From assembly GCA_021613335.1 (NCBI GenBank), contig JAJTWR010000314.1:2283501-2347500 (forward strand): DNA of 64,000 nt, in the 5' to 3' direction. This DNA is from Whitmania pigra. Taxonomy: Eukaryota > Annelida > Clitellata > Hirudinida > Haemopidae. Made by a program: the position numbers and the translations under genes. The notes under the pieces were generated by a model that did not search any database, was not told the origin of the DNA, and saw only the letters and a program-made list of their open reading frames with translations. Shown here one piece after another: positions 45,216 through 56,674 of this stretch (position 1 is its first letter; every line of letters starts with the position of its first letter).

Positions 45216-45519
45216 TTAATTTCCACCATTATCACAATCATCATCCATTCCTCCATCACTTGGAATGAAACCACCATCATCAAGATTTTCAGAAGATTGC
45301 AACACATCAGCATTTTTATCTCCAATAGTAACAGCAACAAGACGATCAACAAGTTTCTTGTTTTCGGCCCTTTTCTTAGTGGCTCTTGATTTTGTTGGCT
45401 GCTTTAGGCCACCTTTTGAGTACTGGCATCATAAGTAATTTGTTAATCATATTATGCACATATTACTTAGTAATATTAAGTAGCATCATAGCAAGCAATA
45501 TGCTGGCTTAAATAATTTA

Positions 45520-45558
<39 letters not shown>

Positions 45559-47550
45559 TCTTTCAACCTCCATGCTGAATTGCTCCTTCAGTCTCTCTCT
45601 GATGAGAAGTGCCTTTGTCAATTTCTTCCAGTTTTTAATGACCCTTTCTTGTCTTTTCTGCAAAAAATTATTGTAAATCACAAACAGAAACTCCATCACT
45701 GAATTTATGCTTAGTGGCTTCATAATTGTCCTCATCATCATCATTATCATAGTTATATTCATCATCAACATCATCATCACCACCAGCAGCACCTAACTCA
45801 CCTCTAATTCTTTCTCCCTGATGTTCCTTTGCTCCTCCTCCCAGGCAGCAGTGAGTATTTCTTTATGTTCCGTGCACACGACCCATCCTTTCAAGCTGGT
45901 TATTAAAACGATAAATAAATAATTAATTAATTATCTATATCAGCATGTGATTACAATGGTTAATATTGATCAGAAACACATGAAATGGTGGACAGCTAAC
46001 ATTGGGGCACTGATGTTCCTGTGGAATTCCCAGCCCAACATGGCAGGCGCCACATCAATCTCCAGCTTTTTTGCCACTCGATTCAGACCTGGCATGGCAT
46101 CTGACAAGAGGAAATGGTTGGATGGTAAAGGCTGCAATCACCAGCACTGATAAAATAAAGCTATCATCATTATCACCTTCTATTAGCACAGTACCAGGAG
46201 GCAACATCCAAGGCTTGAAAATTTCCACATTGCCAAAGTCATTCTTCGGAACAACTCCCTGGTGATAACGATGTAATCAATATAACTGGTAATTAATAAC
46301 ATATAACTAATAACACATAAGTAATGTAACTAATAACATATAACTATTATCATTAGTTGCACAAATGTTTGCTGGTGTCTAGGATTTCAACTTCCATCAC
46401 AGCCAGATCAAAGTGAAAACCTTAACAATTTTGCCCATTGGTAATAATGATATAAATAATGACAATTACAACTAAGTTTTCAATATTGACCAACCCCCAC
46501 AGCAGGCTTAGGAACAAATAATTCCGTCTGCCATCTCCCGAACAATCGCAAATTTTCATCGCACGACATTCTGTTCTTTCCATTCTGGGAATACAAGTTT
46601 CAACAAAAGATCATAATGCTTGAAATTGTAGTATTTATTTAAAAAATTAAGATGTAATCCTTAAATAAAGTAATAAGGTCAATCTTTAAAAAAATTCTCA
46701 AATAAAAAAAAACAAAAAACTATTTTGTTTTAATGCATCTTATCATTCAAACAGATTTCTTAAATTAATGTTTAACACGAACAAATAGGCAGATAATCAG
46801 CAGAAAGCAGTAACTGACAGTTTTTGGTCTCCTCTTGACGATCTTGTAAGGTTCCTCGTCCTCCCTCACAACTCTTCCCTCAACCATCCACTTCTCCTTC
46901 GAGTGGAGCTAAAAGAAGACACTTTTAAGATCATTTATTTATAACAACATACTGACATGAGATTTCTGAATAAATATAAAACAATATAAATTATCTATAA
47001 AATCATAATATTGTAATTTCTTCTAAATCTAATGGAAAAAATCATGTTTTATCCCCCGTAACTGTCAGACCCACCTCATGGACACAGGCCCTCGAGTAAA
47101 CTGGTTCATCTTTGACATACCCCAGGATGAGAGATGTTGGGGGGTAGATGCACTCAAACTTCAACAGGTGACGGGTCAGAACATACCTTTGCGATTGGAG
47201 TTTTAATAATAAGTAATATTTTGGTCATTTCAAACATTGTAAAATTAAAAAAAAAAAAAACTAAAATGTCAATAATAATGATAAAAATAATAAAAATAAT
47301 ATTGATGATAACAATAATATTAAATTTATATTGCAAACGTGTACATAGTATCAGAGGAGCTATTTATCTTTTTTTAATCAGGTAATATCACATTTAAGCA
47401 ATGATTGCAGGATAACTGATTCCTAAATGGCTTTAATTCTATAATAATTAGACAATCAAGTGATCATGAAAAATGACAAAATCAATAAGACAATCTGTCC
47501 CCCTTGAGCCAAAGCTCAACTTTTGAACTGGACACAAACCAATGAAAAAC

Positions 47551-47595
<45 letters not shown>

Positions 47596-50500
47596 TAAGT
47601 AGTAATAAAATAAAAAAATAATCTGAATACTGACAGGGGATGGTTTTTGTAGGCAGAGACACTGCTTGGCAGTGGCTGTTTGAACAGTTCATCTAAAGTT
47701 TTATTAAATAAATTATAATGAGGTTCATTAGTGAATATTTTATAATTATACATATTTAATTTAATGAGAAAGCCTTACATCAGACATAGTGATAGTAATT
47801 TCAAATTATTTTTCAACAAACATTATCATAAAATATGCATCTGCAAATATTAATTTTTTTTCCTAAACCTTCAATGGATAGATCTTCAGCATCATTATCT
47901 GATTGGCTGCCTGTATAATTGGCTAGTGTAGATTTCCACCAATCAGGATCAACCCTCTTTCTGTAGGAAACCAGTAACCAATCAGGATCATACCTGCTGG
48001 TTAGGTCCTTTATATAACCTTCTGGATAAAAAAAATTAGAATGACCTTCATTGATTCAACTGTAAAAATTAATTATTAAATGATTATTTAACATAAAGCA
48101 ATCATTAATAGCTATCTTATTCGTCATCTTTCCATTCACTGATCATTCAGTTGACCAACCATTTTGCCAGGCGAGAACATAAGAGAAAGGCCTTCTGATG
48201 TTTTTCCTTGCATCACCGAAATCGTCGGCAACGCATCGATAGCTATTTACATCTGAAAAGTGACAAAATAGTAATCGCATGAATATTTAATTATCAATAA
48301 ATTACAATCATTATCATAATGCTCACATATCCACCTCTTTTCCTCGGGCAGATAAACCTCGCTCCACCAATCAAATTTTCCATCACCATCAACACTGCCC
48401 TCTGTTGAGATCATTTCACTGTCTCCGTCTTTTAGGCTGTTGCTGTCACTTACGTCAACCTTTTCCTTAACAGCAATTCCAGAATTATTTTTAGAACTGG
48501 AATTCCCATCACTTGTGACACCTTTAGCTTTTTCTTTCTTTGAAGATTTTGTTTTTGATGAGTCTTTCCTGTAAGTGATCAATTAATGCCAAATTTTAAT
48601 AGCTGGTTATTAATATTTATAAATAAATAATCAGTTAATTAGTTATTAATAGTTGACCAATTATTTGATTAACTGCTGGTTTCAAATTATAAACGTTAAA
48701 TCATTTAGTAGATGTTTAACATCGTTGCGACAGTAACAACCAGTAACAAAGACCTTGAATTGCCAAAAAGAAGAGGTAATGATGATGATGATGGTTTCTT
48801 GAGCTGGAATAAAAAATAAAAATAATCCATTACGTCCAACCTAGTTCTTCAATTACAAGGATCATTGTAATAATTGAAAATTATAATAAATATATTAATT
48901 TATAAATTTATAATAACTTATTCAGACTCACCAAATCAGAAGGCTTGCTTGTGACTGGTTCAAAAGAGTGGATCAGTCTGACATTGAAGCCAAGAACTCT
49001 CAAGGTAATGATAACCATCTAGAATGGTGATGAGGTAATTATGATGATGATTTTTTGTAGAGCTAAGAGCGATATAACAACGACAATGGAGTATATAAAT
49101 TCACCAGTGAATGCTCCATAGTGTTCTTAGCCTCTTTTTCCTCGAACCTCCGCTTCAAATTTTCCAACTTTAAAGAAAATAAAACTTGTCAAAAGTATGC
49201 ACCACTCGGAATTAAAACTTTACAAACTCAAACTCGTCAAAATTATTAATATATGTTAACAACCAGCTCTTTAGTGTCGCCATGACGACAAGGATCCCTC
49301 CCCGTGTGGCATGGAAAGTATTTGTGAAACCAGGTGACAAAGGAGAACAAGCTTTCAACTTTCCAGGTTAATATAGTCTGGTCCAGGAATTTGATTGGCA
49401 CGTGAGACAAGGAAAGGGCATGAAGTTCTGGGTCATTGCATATTTTATTATAATGTTGACCAATAGCAAGGTAGCACATCAGATGGACCTGATAAATTAT
49501 GTTAATTTCTATACTGGGATGAGGTGTAGATAAATAAAATTCTTGTGATTGAATTACAATTTCTTCATGATGCCAGATTTAATGGCACTAAAGCATTCAA
49601 CAGAAAATCAAATTTTAATTGATCATAAATTGTTATTATTAACCTGATGACATTGTTTTTGTCTGAGAACCTTAATTCGATTTACAGCACATCTCAACTC
49701 ATCCATCATCTGCTCCTCTGGAGTTCTGTTTGGAAAGCATTATTATGAAGATATTAGTGATGGTGATGAAATGATGGTTCTGTTTGGAAAGCATTATTAT
49801 GAAGATATTAATGATGGTGATAAAATGATGGTTAAAAAAATGTTGAACTTATAATGAGCTTATGATTACAAAATGGTGAACTTAGGATGAGTTTTAACAG
49901 CGAAGGCCAAAACACACCAGGATCAAATAAAATTGAAGTTAATTTATTATGTTTAAACAACTAATTTTGAGCCATTGATTGAATTGGGCCGTTTCTCAAA
50001 ATTGTTTAAACAAGGCCGACCTATAGTCCTCTATGGCCATTCCTGACACCCTATGGTCGACCCCGACCCTCTCTATGGTCGACCCTGGCCCCCCTATGAT
50101 CAAACCATGGCCAGCCCTAACCTATACCCCCCATATTAATATTAACCCAAACTCTAATCCTATCTAAGACCTATACCCCTTATATTAATATTAACCCAAA
50201 TTCTAATCATAACAATTATAATAATAATTCCTTCAAAGATCTATCATCATCACCAACTTCTTGCCTCTTGATGCTCTCTGCATTACAATTTCTACATCTC
50301 TGAGCTGCCTTTTGGGTGGTCTGACATCACTATCATCGCCTGAGAAGTGATTTAGTGGTTTAATAGATTAATATTGCTAACATTTAGTCAACAACACATC
50401 ACGTTTTAGTAACTAAATGTTATTTTGATTTAAATGTTCATTTAATGTTCTAATGCTTCTAAAACTTTTAAATATCCTCCTCAGACCCATCAATACAAGA

Positions 50501-51476
50501 CGCAAAAATTTTGGAACTTTTCAATTTTATAACATTTAAGAGTCAATGAAAGTAACTAAAAAGTTTTTCAATTATTTGTTATGTACACTACAGTAACCAA
50601 AGGGTCTCTATCACTGCAATTGATTGTGTTATCCGCAAAAGCTTTATGACCTTATGTACACTACAGTGCACGCGGGTCTGAGGAGGATATATCACGGTTG
50701 CAGAGCTTAATGATGCTTAAGTCAATTAGCATAATGTTACAATAATTGAGATTATATTAGCATATAACTTTTAATCAAAACAACATACATTTCACTTCTT
50801 CCCAGTCATCATCATCTTCACTATCTTCGTCTCCACTATTGTCATTTTCATTGTCATCATCATCTATTATAGTGGTACTCTTTGACTTTGTTGTTCTAGG
50901 TTTAATTTTATTTGCTTTAATTTTAGAATTTTTTGTTGTAGTAGAATTAGCTTTTCTGGACATTGACGTTTTTCTATTATTAACCACTTTTGTTGCCAAT
51001 GACTCTGAAGTCACAACATCTGAATCAGTCAAATCCTGGTCAAGTCTTTTTCTTTTGATATCGATGTCGTCGTTGTCGTGGCAACCGCCAACAGCACTTA
51101 CATTTCGCCTTTTCTTGCTGAATTTCTTTTTGTTATTGCAAAGGAGCCCATTGTCTGAAATGTTTTGGTGTTTATCCATAACCTTCGACAATTTTCTGGA
51201 GGAATTTTCTGTCTCGCTCGCTCCTTTCTTACGTAGAGTGCTGCGAGTGTTCGGCTTAACATTCTTGGACGCTTCGGACATTTCAGATATATTCTGAGTT
51301 TCATTTGTTCTCTTCTTTTTTGAACCACTCTCAGGAGCAAGATTAACGGATTCAAAATACTGAGATCTCGTAGACTTTCTACTTCCAGGCTTAACTTTAC
51401 TGACGACATTTAAAAATGAGTTATTTTTGCACTGTTTAAACTTATCTGCCAACTTTGCTCCCAAACTCTCGGTCAT
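45216..51476 (-). CDS. XPC: XPC/Rad4 DNA-damage recognition protein
   Basis: XPC starts global-genome nucleotide excision repair by binding distorted DNA in the nucleus with RAD23 and centrin. Exon 1 (50789-51476) encodes a basic, serine-rich N-terminus that ends in a long Asp/Glu run and DDWEEVK, as in human XPC. The transglutaminase-like domain follows: about 50253-50341, 49640-49722, 49255-49490 ([20 protein letters not shown]), 49105-49168, 48930-49018, then 48312-48570 ([18 protein letters not shown]). Later exons carry [20 protein letters not shown] (about 47870-48000), [14 protein letters not shown] (47640-47700), [20 protein letters not shown] (about 47075-47190), [20 protein letters not shown] (46808-46912), [17 protein letters not shown] (about 46490-46590) and [20 protein letters not shown] (about 46180-46262), the beta-hairpin domains. 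The end includes [15 protein letters not shown] (45560-45662) and a tail ending DDDCDNGGN at TAA 45216. About 900 residues by eye, close to human 940. Confidence 0.92.
47549..47592. repeat. (AAT)n microsatellite in an XPC intron
   Basis: About 14 AAT units directly downstream of an XPC exon. Long isoleucine or methionine frames here come from the repeat, not from a gene. Confidence 0.9.
49724..49831. repeat. 54-bp tandem duplication at an XPC splice acceptor
   Basis: Two adjacent 54-bp copies (49724-49777, 49778-49831) differ at two or three bases. On the coding strand each ends in CTTTCCAAACAG followed by AAC, so the 3' splice site of the exon reading [10 protein letters not shown] is present twice. 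Confidence 0.85.
50000..50210. repeat. GC-richer minisatellite in XPC intron 1
   Basis: Repeats of CTATGGTCGACCC-like units (50000-50120) are followed by two copies of CCTATACCCC...ATATTAATATTAACCC (about 50131-50165 and 50170-50206). Confidence 0.7.
50377..50783. repeat. Segmental duplication copy A in XPC intron 1, interrupted by a MITE
   Basis: From GCTAACATTTAGTCAACAAC to CATATAACTTTTAATCAAAAC this segment matches 51622-51826 at high identity, except for an insertion of about 214 bp. The two copies flank XPC exon 1 as direct repeats. Confidence 0.85.
50475..50688. mobile_element. MITE with TA target site
   Basis: The insertion starts TCCTCCTCAGACCC and ends GGGTCTGAGGAGGA, perfect inverted repeats, with TA on both sides (the flanks extend the palindrome to 17 bp). 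It also has internal direct copies of TATGTACACTACAGT. The paralogous segment at 51.6 kb keeps the uninserted sequence TTTTAAATATGTCACTGTTG, which defines the insertion. TA duplication suggests Tc1/mariner-type mobilisation. Confidence 0.85.
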
Positions 51477-53748
51477 TATAAGAACATTCTTTAATACAAA
51501 CTCACAGATGCCATTTAAAAGTAAATATTATGATTAAAAGTTAACTTTAATTCGATATATTTAATTTGATTCAAAAAATCTTTATATTTAAAAAATACAG
51601 TCACAAAATTAACATCATATTAATTCAATAAGTTTGGCTAACATTTAGTCAACAACACATCATGTTTTAGTAACTAAATGTTATTTTGATTCAAATGTTT
51701 ATTTCTGCTAATGCCTCTAAAACTTTTAAATATGTCACTGTTGCAGAGCTTAATGATGCTTAAGTCAATTAGCATAATGTTACAATAATTAAGATTATTA
51801 TTAGCATATAACTTTTAATCAAAACCGAATAATGACCATTTATGTAATTGTCGATTTGCAAATGGCTAAACCTAAACAATTTTAAGTAAAGTCTAATGAA
51901 ACATTGTTATAAGTTGTTAGACTTTCTTAACAATTGCAAATTAATGCTGAGTAGCTAAGAACTCCCTGACATGATTGTTGATCAAGTGCCTGATACATTC
52001 CAGTAAATTAAGAAAACTGATATCACTATTTGTTATTTATATATAATTTAAGTTTCGATAACTACTTTTTGAGGCCTTTACTTTCTTTGCATCCGTAGTG
52101 TGAATTTGTTTGCCACTAATCCACAGTACTGCAGTAATATTCATGCGTTTAAAAAAAAGTCCCTCCCCTGCCAATTTGAAAATTTTATACCAAACTTATC
52201 ACTATTAGTGATTATTAGCGCCAGCACCAAAACAATTCCAAGGAATGCAATGATTTGAAGACATCAATTAATTTAATGCACATCACACAAGTGCTAGTCG
52301 TTGATTAAAACATGGAATGAATAGGGGAGGAAAAAAAGTGTTGTTAATCTATTTTATAAAGTGCATAGAGAGCTACACTTAATTAAATGGATAAACAACA
52401 CATTAAAAGCCTTGAATCATGAAATCTTGTGATTGGTCAAACTCTGATCCTATGAAAAATAAACTCACCAGATAAATTGTTAAAAACAAAAATATGACAT
52501 CAAAATTGTCGAGTTTGTAAATGAGCATAGCATGCAATCTTCGCAATCCTGGACAAATATGAAAACAAAATATGGTAGAAGAAAAACGTTCTTGTAAAAG
52601 TAATAGAAAAGACCTATAATTCATGAAATAAGAAATTAGTGTGAATTAGAGAACAAGGCATCTCCTGGAATGAGTTGCAAAAGCACATTAAAAAACTTAT
52701 AAAACAATCTCATCCCATTGCCAATAACTCACAAATAAGCTTTTAACATTCAAATACTTTAAATTTAAATATAATCAACCATTTACATTCATTTAAATAA
52801 ACATTAAACAAGTTTACCACTCAAATATTGCATTATTGAAACAATCATTCATGTTAAATGATAATTAAAAGCATCATCATCGCCATTGTAGATGAGTAGT
52901 CATTGACTGCTTGTCGCATCGTTTCATCACATAAATTAGGCGAATGTTAATAAATAAAATATTCTTAACCATTTAAAAACAAATAGCATCTTAACTCAAA
53001 TAGGACAAAAAACAAAGGATATGTGACCAACACACTAAACATTACAACTCATTGGCAGGGTTTAAGCAATAAAAAACATTACCACAACATGAAAGTAACA
53101 TCTTTACTCATTACACCTACTAATCAATAAATAAAATAGCAGCATAGCAACATTTGTTGTGTTACATTTACATCATAGCAAGAAATTACATTCAGATCTG
53201 TAAACTACTCGAGGTGAATCATCATTCAGATCTGTAAACTACTCGAGACGAATCATCAAGCACAGACAGAAAATTAATAGGTAAATGACCATTTATAATG
53301 GTGTTTAACAAACATGACATAAACTTGACATGACAAAACAAAAAACGTTAAAAATTGCATCAACAACAACATCAATCAACAAAACAGATCCTCGTAACTG
53401 TACAATTATAATGCTTGGAATTTTTAAGACAATAATTGGCAAATAAAACTTATTGTGAGAGCATTACTAAATAAATGCAAATGCATGATCACCAACACGT
53501 TAACATTTAAAATTGTCACATGTAAATATTCATTGGCACTGACTGGACACATTAATGACATTATCAAGATTAATAAAATCCAATATATATAACACGATTT
53601 AATTAATTAACCATATCTACTGGTTGAAAAGGATACTTCCAGGTATTACTCATCAAGTATTGCATATGCTCCAGGCACCCACAATCCAGGAAATATGGAA
53701 CTATATGGAAATATGATGTTATTCCAAACTACTTTCATTTCTCAGCAC
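51477..53748. other. Intergenic region between XPC and Homer
   Basis: About 2.3 kb. It holds duplicated segment B (51622-51826), presumably in or near the XPC promoter, and a 36-bp tandem pair (TTCAGATCTGTAAACTACTC, about 53191-53265). The last kilobase before 53749 would include the Homer 3' untranslated region. No other gene was seen. Confidence 0.5.
51622..51826. repeat. Segmental duplication copy B upstream of XPC
   Basis: Matches 50377-50783 without the MITE. It lies about 150-350 bp upstream of the XPC start codon, so it may overlap the promoter or 5' leader. Confidence 0.85.
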
Positions 53749-56155
53749 TCAGGCATCCAGGTAGGTCTCCAGCTCTTCAGCTAGCTTGTCGTTCATGGCG
53801 TAGAGCTCATTTATCTTGTGCGATATCTCCTCTTGGAGCTTCCTCAGACCCTGCTGGTTCGGCCTCTTTGTAAAGTGGACTTGATCCACTCGAGAGGTCA
53901 ACTCCTTCACCTGATTCTTCAGCTGAAAGTTCTCACTCTCAGCATCCTGACATTAATGATTGATTAAACAATGGAATAATAACAATATTATTTGGAAAAG
54001 AATAATGGAATAATAACAATATTATTGAGCAAAGACTGATCATATAATTACCATCAACTAATGCAATTTAATAACTGGCACAGGTATTAATAAATAAAAC
54101 AATTTACTCTAAGTTTAGAAGTTAGCTTTTGATTCTGAATGTCAGCTCTCTTGCACTCATTGTACTGCTGTTTCAACTTAATCAGTTCCTGAGAAAAGAT
54201 GATTGTGATTTATGTTCATTAATCGCTCAACCACTAATTAAATAAAATTTTTTAATTTACCTCCTCCTTGAGAGTACCCATCCTTTCTAATTCCTTCAAT
54301 CTCTCTCTAGCTTCATTCAGTTGAGCAACATAAGCATCCATGTTTGCCAACTGTGGTGTCCCGAAGAATATAAAGATCAGATTGATTGATCGATAGTACG
54401 ATGAGAACAGTTAGCTCACCATGGACAATCACAATAATAACAATAATACAGGTGATAATTACAATAATAACAACAATACAGGTGATTTTGATACCTTGGT
54501 CTGGGCAACTTCAATTTCCTCATCATAGAGCCTCAGTTGCTTCTGCCACTCATCAGCACTCCTCCTTGATTCCTCCAGCGCCGTCGTCAAGGTAGCATTG
54601 CTGTTCCTGAGAGACTGGAGTTCAGCCTCCCATTCTTTGGCTTTCGATGAACTGAAGGTAAACAAACGAAAGACGACGTGAGTGTCAAGCGGGACACTCC
54701 AAAGCACAGATTTATATTATTAGTATAGAATTTCTACCTCTGAGCTAGTTCTAACTTCAGCCTATCATTCTCAGCTCTGAGCAATGTAATGACACCTGTG
54801 CACTTGCTATTGGAACATTTGAGGTCAGTGCTGAAAGGTTTTGTTGTTGATGCTGGTGTTGTTGTATGGTTGCCAGGGTCACTGAGAGTGACCAATTTCC
54901 TTGGAGGCCATCCATTTGAAGGTTTATCACTGTTGCTCTGAATGGTATCTGAAGTTGCAGGTACTGATCTTTCTTGGGATGCTGATCTCTAAAATCATCA
55001 TCAATACTATAACTAGTAGTAATAAATATTTATTTGTATTAGCATTAAGAACTTGAACCACATAAGCATCTATTTTGTTCTGCAAAATTTTCATTTCCTT
55101 AATTGTTTTTATCCTGCTTATTCAATTTGAAGAACTAAATCGAATTTGCTCATTGTAGTGCCTACACATCCCTGTGGGATCATTTTGTGCATTCATAAAA
55201 TAAGATAAATAAATTGTAAATTATCACATATTATGTTATAATGAGACACTCACCAAGGATGGAGAGTCTGCTTTGTCCGCAACTGAAACGACAAGTTCTT
55301 TCACTTCGTCAAACTTGTCTGCAAACTTCAACAGAAAATCAAAAATAGAAAATGGGGTATTTGAATTTCTAGTTATGCCGACAACAATTCAAACCTTGGC
55401 CAGTTCAACTTCTGATTTGCAACCTATCCCATAAACAGTGGCTGCCTGGCTATCCACCCATTGTCCAAATTTTTGCGAGGTCTTTACAAACTTCATCTTT
55501 TGCTTGACAAAACAGTTTATGATCACCTGAAAATAGCAGCAGGCTAATGTTGAACACAGTAAATAATGCAGTTAGAAAGTACAAGCACAAATTATCCATT
55601 GTATTAACAATAAACAAAACATATTTAAAAAGGTTAAAAGTTCCAGTTTTTAATTAATTTATTTATTTATTATCCTAATATTGTTTAATTATACTGAGCA
55701 GATTTTCTTTAAATAATCATACAGAATCAAATAATAAAAGTTGTCCACATCACCTTATTTTCATCAATGCATATGATGCGATATGTGTTCTTGGAGCTGT
55801 CATGGTAGAGTGATACAGGCACTGGCTGTTGTGTTAGTGGAAGCCATTTCTTTTTCGTCTCATGATCAATTTGAAACACTTGGGCCGAAATTGTTACAAT
55901 GGGCACTTCCCTGTTTTAAAGAAAGCATCACTGGCATTTGCATAACTTTGATCAACAAATTATATTAAAAAATTAATTATCGTTGTGAATATTTTGATTT
56001 CCATACATTAGCAGATTAATCCCCTCTATTAACGCTATACTTCAAGATTTTGTGTTCCATAAATCACTTGACCACCTCAAACAACATATCAAATGAATCG
56101 CTTAAAGATACATAACAAATAAGATTAAAGGTATTTAGTGAAGGCCTTACCCCAT
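53749..56155 (-). CDS. HOMER: Homer scaffold protein
   Basis: Homer links PPxxF-bearing partners such as metabotropic glutamate, IP3 and Shank proteins through its EVH1 domain and oligomerises by its coiled coil. The nine exons are 56151-56155, 55754-55910, 55395-55526, 55254-55325, 54738-54988, 54495-54651, 54261-54350, 54108-54188 and 53749-53946, summing to 1143 nt and 380 residues. The EVH1 domain (residues 1-110) begins MGEVPIVTISAQVFQID and includes TYRIICIDENKVIINC and TKTSQKFGQWVDSQAATVYG. A serine/threonine-rich linker of about 65 residues follows, then a coiled coil from about 185 with AKEWEAELQSLRNSNATLTT and ALEESRRSADEWQKQL, very close to vertebrate Homer. The C-terminus (LQEEISHKINELYAMNDKLA) fits the tetramerising end. 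Exon 1 codes only ATGGG: Met plus two bases of Gly. All junctions are GT-AG and in frame. Confidence 0.95.
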
Positions 56156-56674
56156 TTTAAGTTCACCACGAAAAGAGGCTTGTTTTGGCAACTAAAATTG
56201 AATCATCCCCAAGCATATTTGAAGTGAAAACATCTTGAAACAAGGTGCAAAGGATATTTCAGATATTTTCTTTTAATTTTTTTAAACAAAAATTGTTTAA
56301 TAAACATTTTTAACACCTGAAGAAAAAAGTATTCAAAAGTAATAAGAAGTGACAAAAAGTCCTTGAAAGGTGATGAAAATAAATTTTATTTAATTTATTA
56401 AAAAATAAAAATATTTAAAATATTTAAATTAAATTTGTGTAGAGTAATTTATATAAATTAAAAAACGAGGACATTGGAGCTTAATTTATCGGTCCGTTTA
56501 CCATCACCTCTCAGGAGCTCGGGAGTAAATTTAGTTCCGGGTGGGTGTCCGTATGCTTTAGGAAGTTAAGGTGGATTTCTTGAAAAAAACAATAAATTTG
56601 TAACTAGAAATTCAAAATTTATCTTATTTCAACGAATCCTTTAGTTCTTTAAATCTTTTTCCTACGAATCGAAA
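56156..56674. promoter_or_regulatory. Shared intergenic region between divergent Homer and ARP3
   Basis: The 519 bp between the two start codons must hold both promoters unless 5' exons lie elsewhere. It is AT-rich with one GC-richer block (about 56490-56560, GGTCCGTTTACCATCACC and GGGTGGGTGTCCG). No TATA box was assigned. The A-rich stretch and a TTCTTT-rich stretch just before 56675 belong to the ARP3 leader. Confidence 0.5.

Noticed and set aside
45517..45792. Minus-strand frame with poly-Met and poly-Ile
   Set aside because: It reads through an (AAT)n microsatellite and intron; only the middle (about 45560-45662) is a real XPC exon in this frame.
50839..51297. Plus-strand 152-codon open frame rich in Leu, Phe and Ser
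   Set aside because: It is the mirror of the Lys/Asp/Ser-rich exon 1 of XPC, a usual shadow of such composition.
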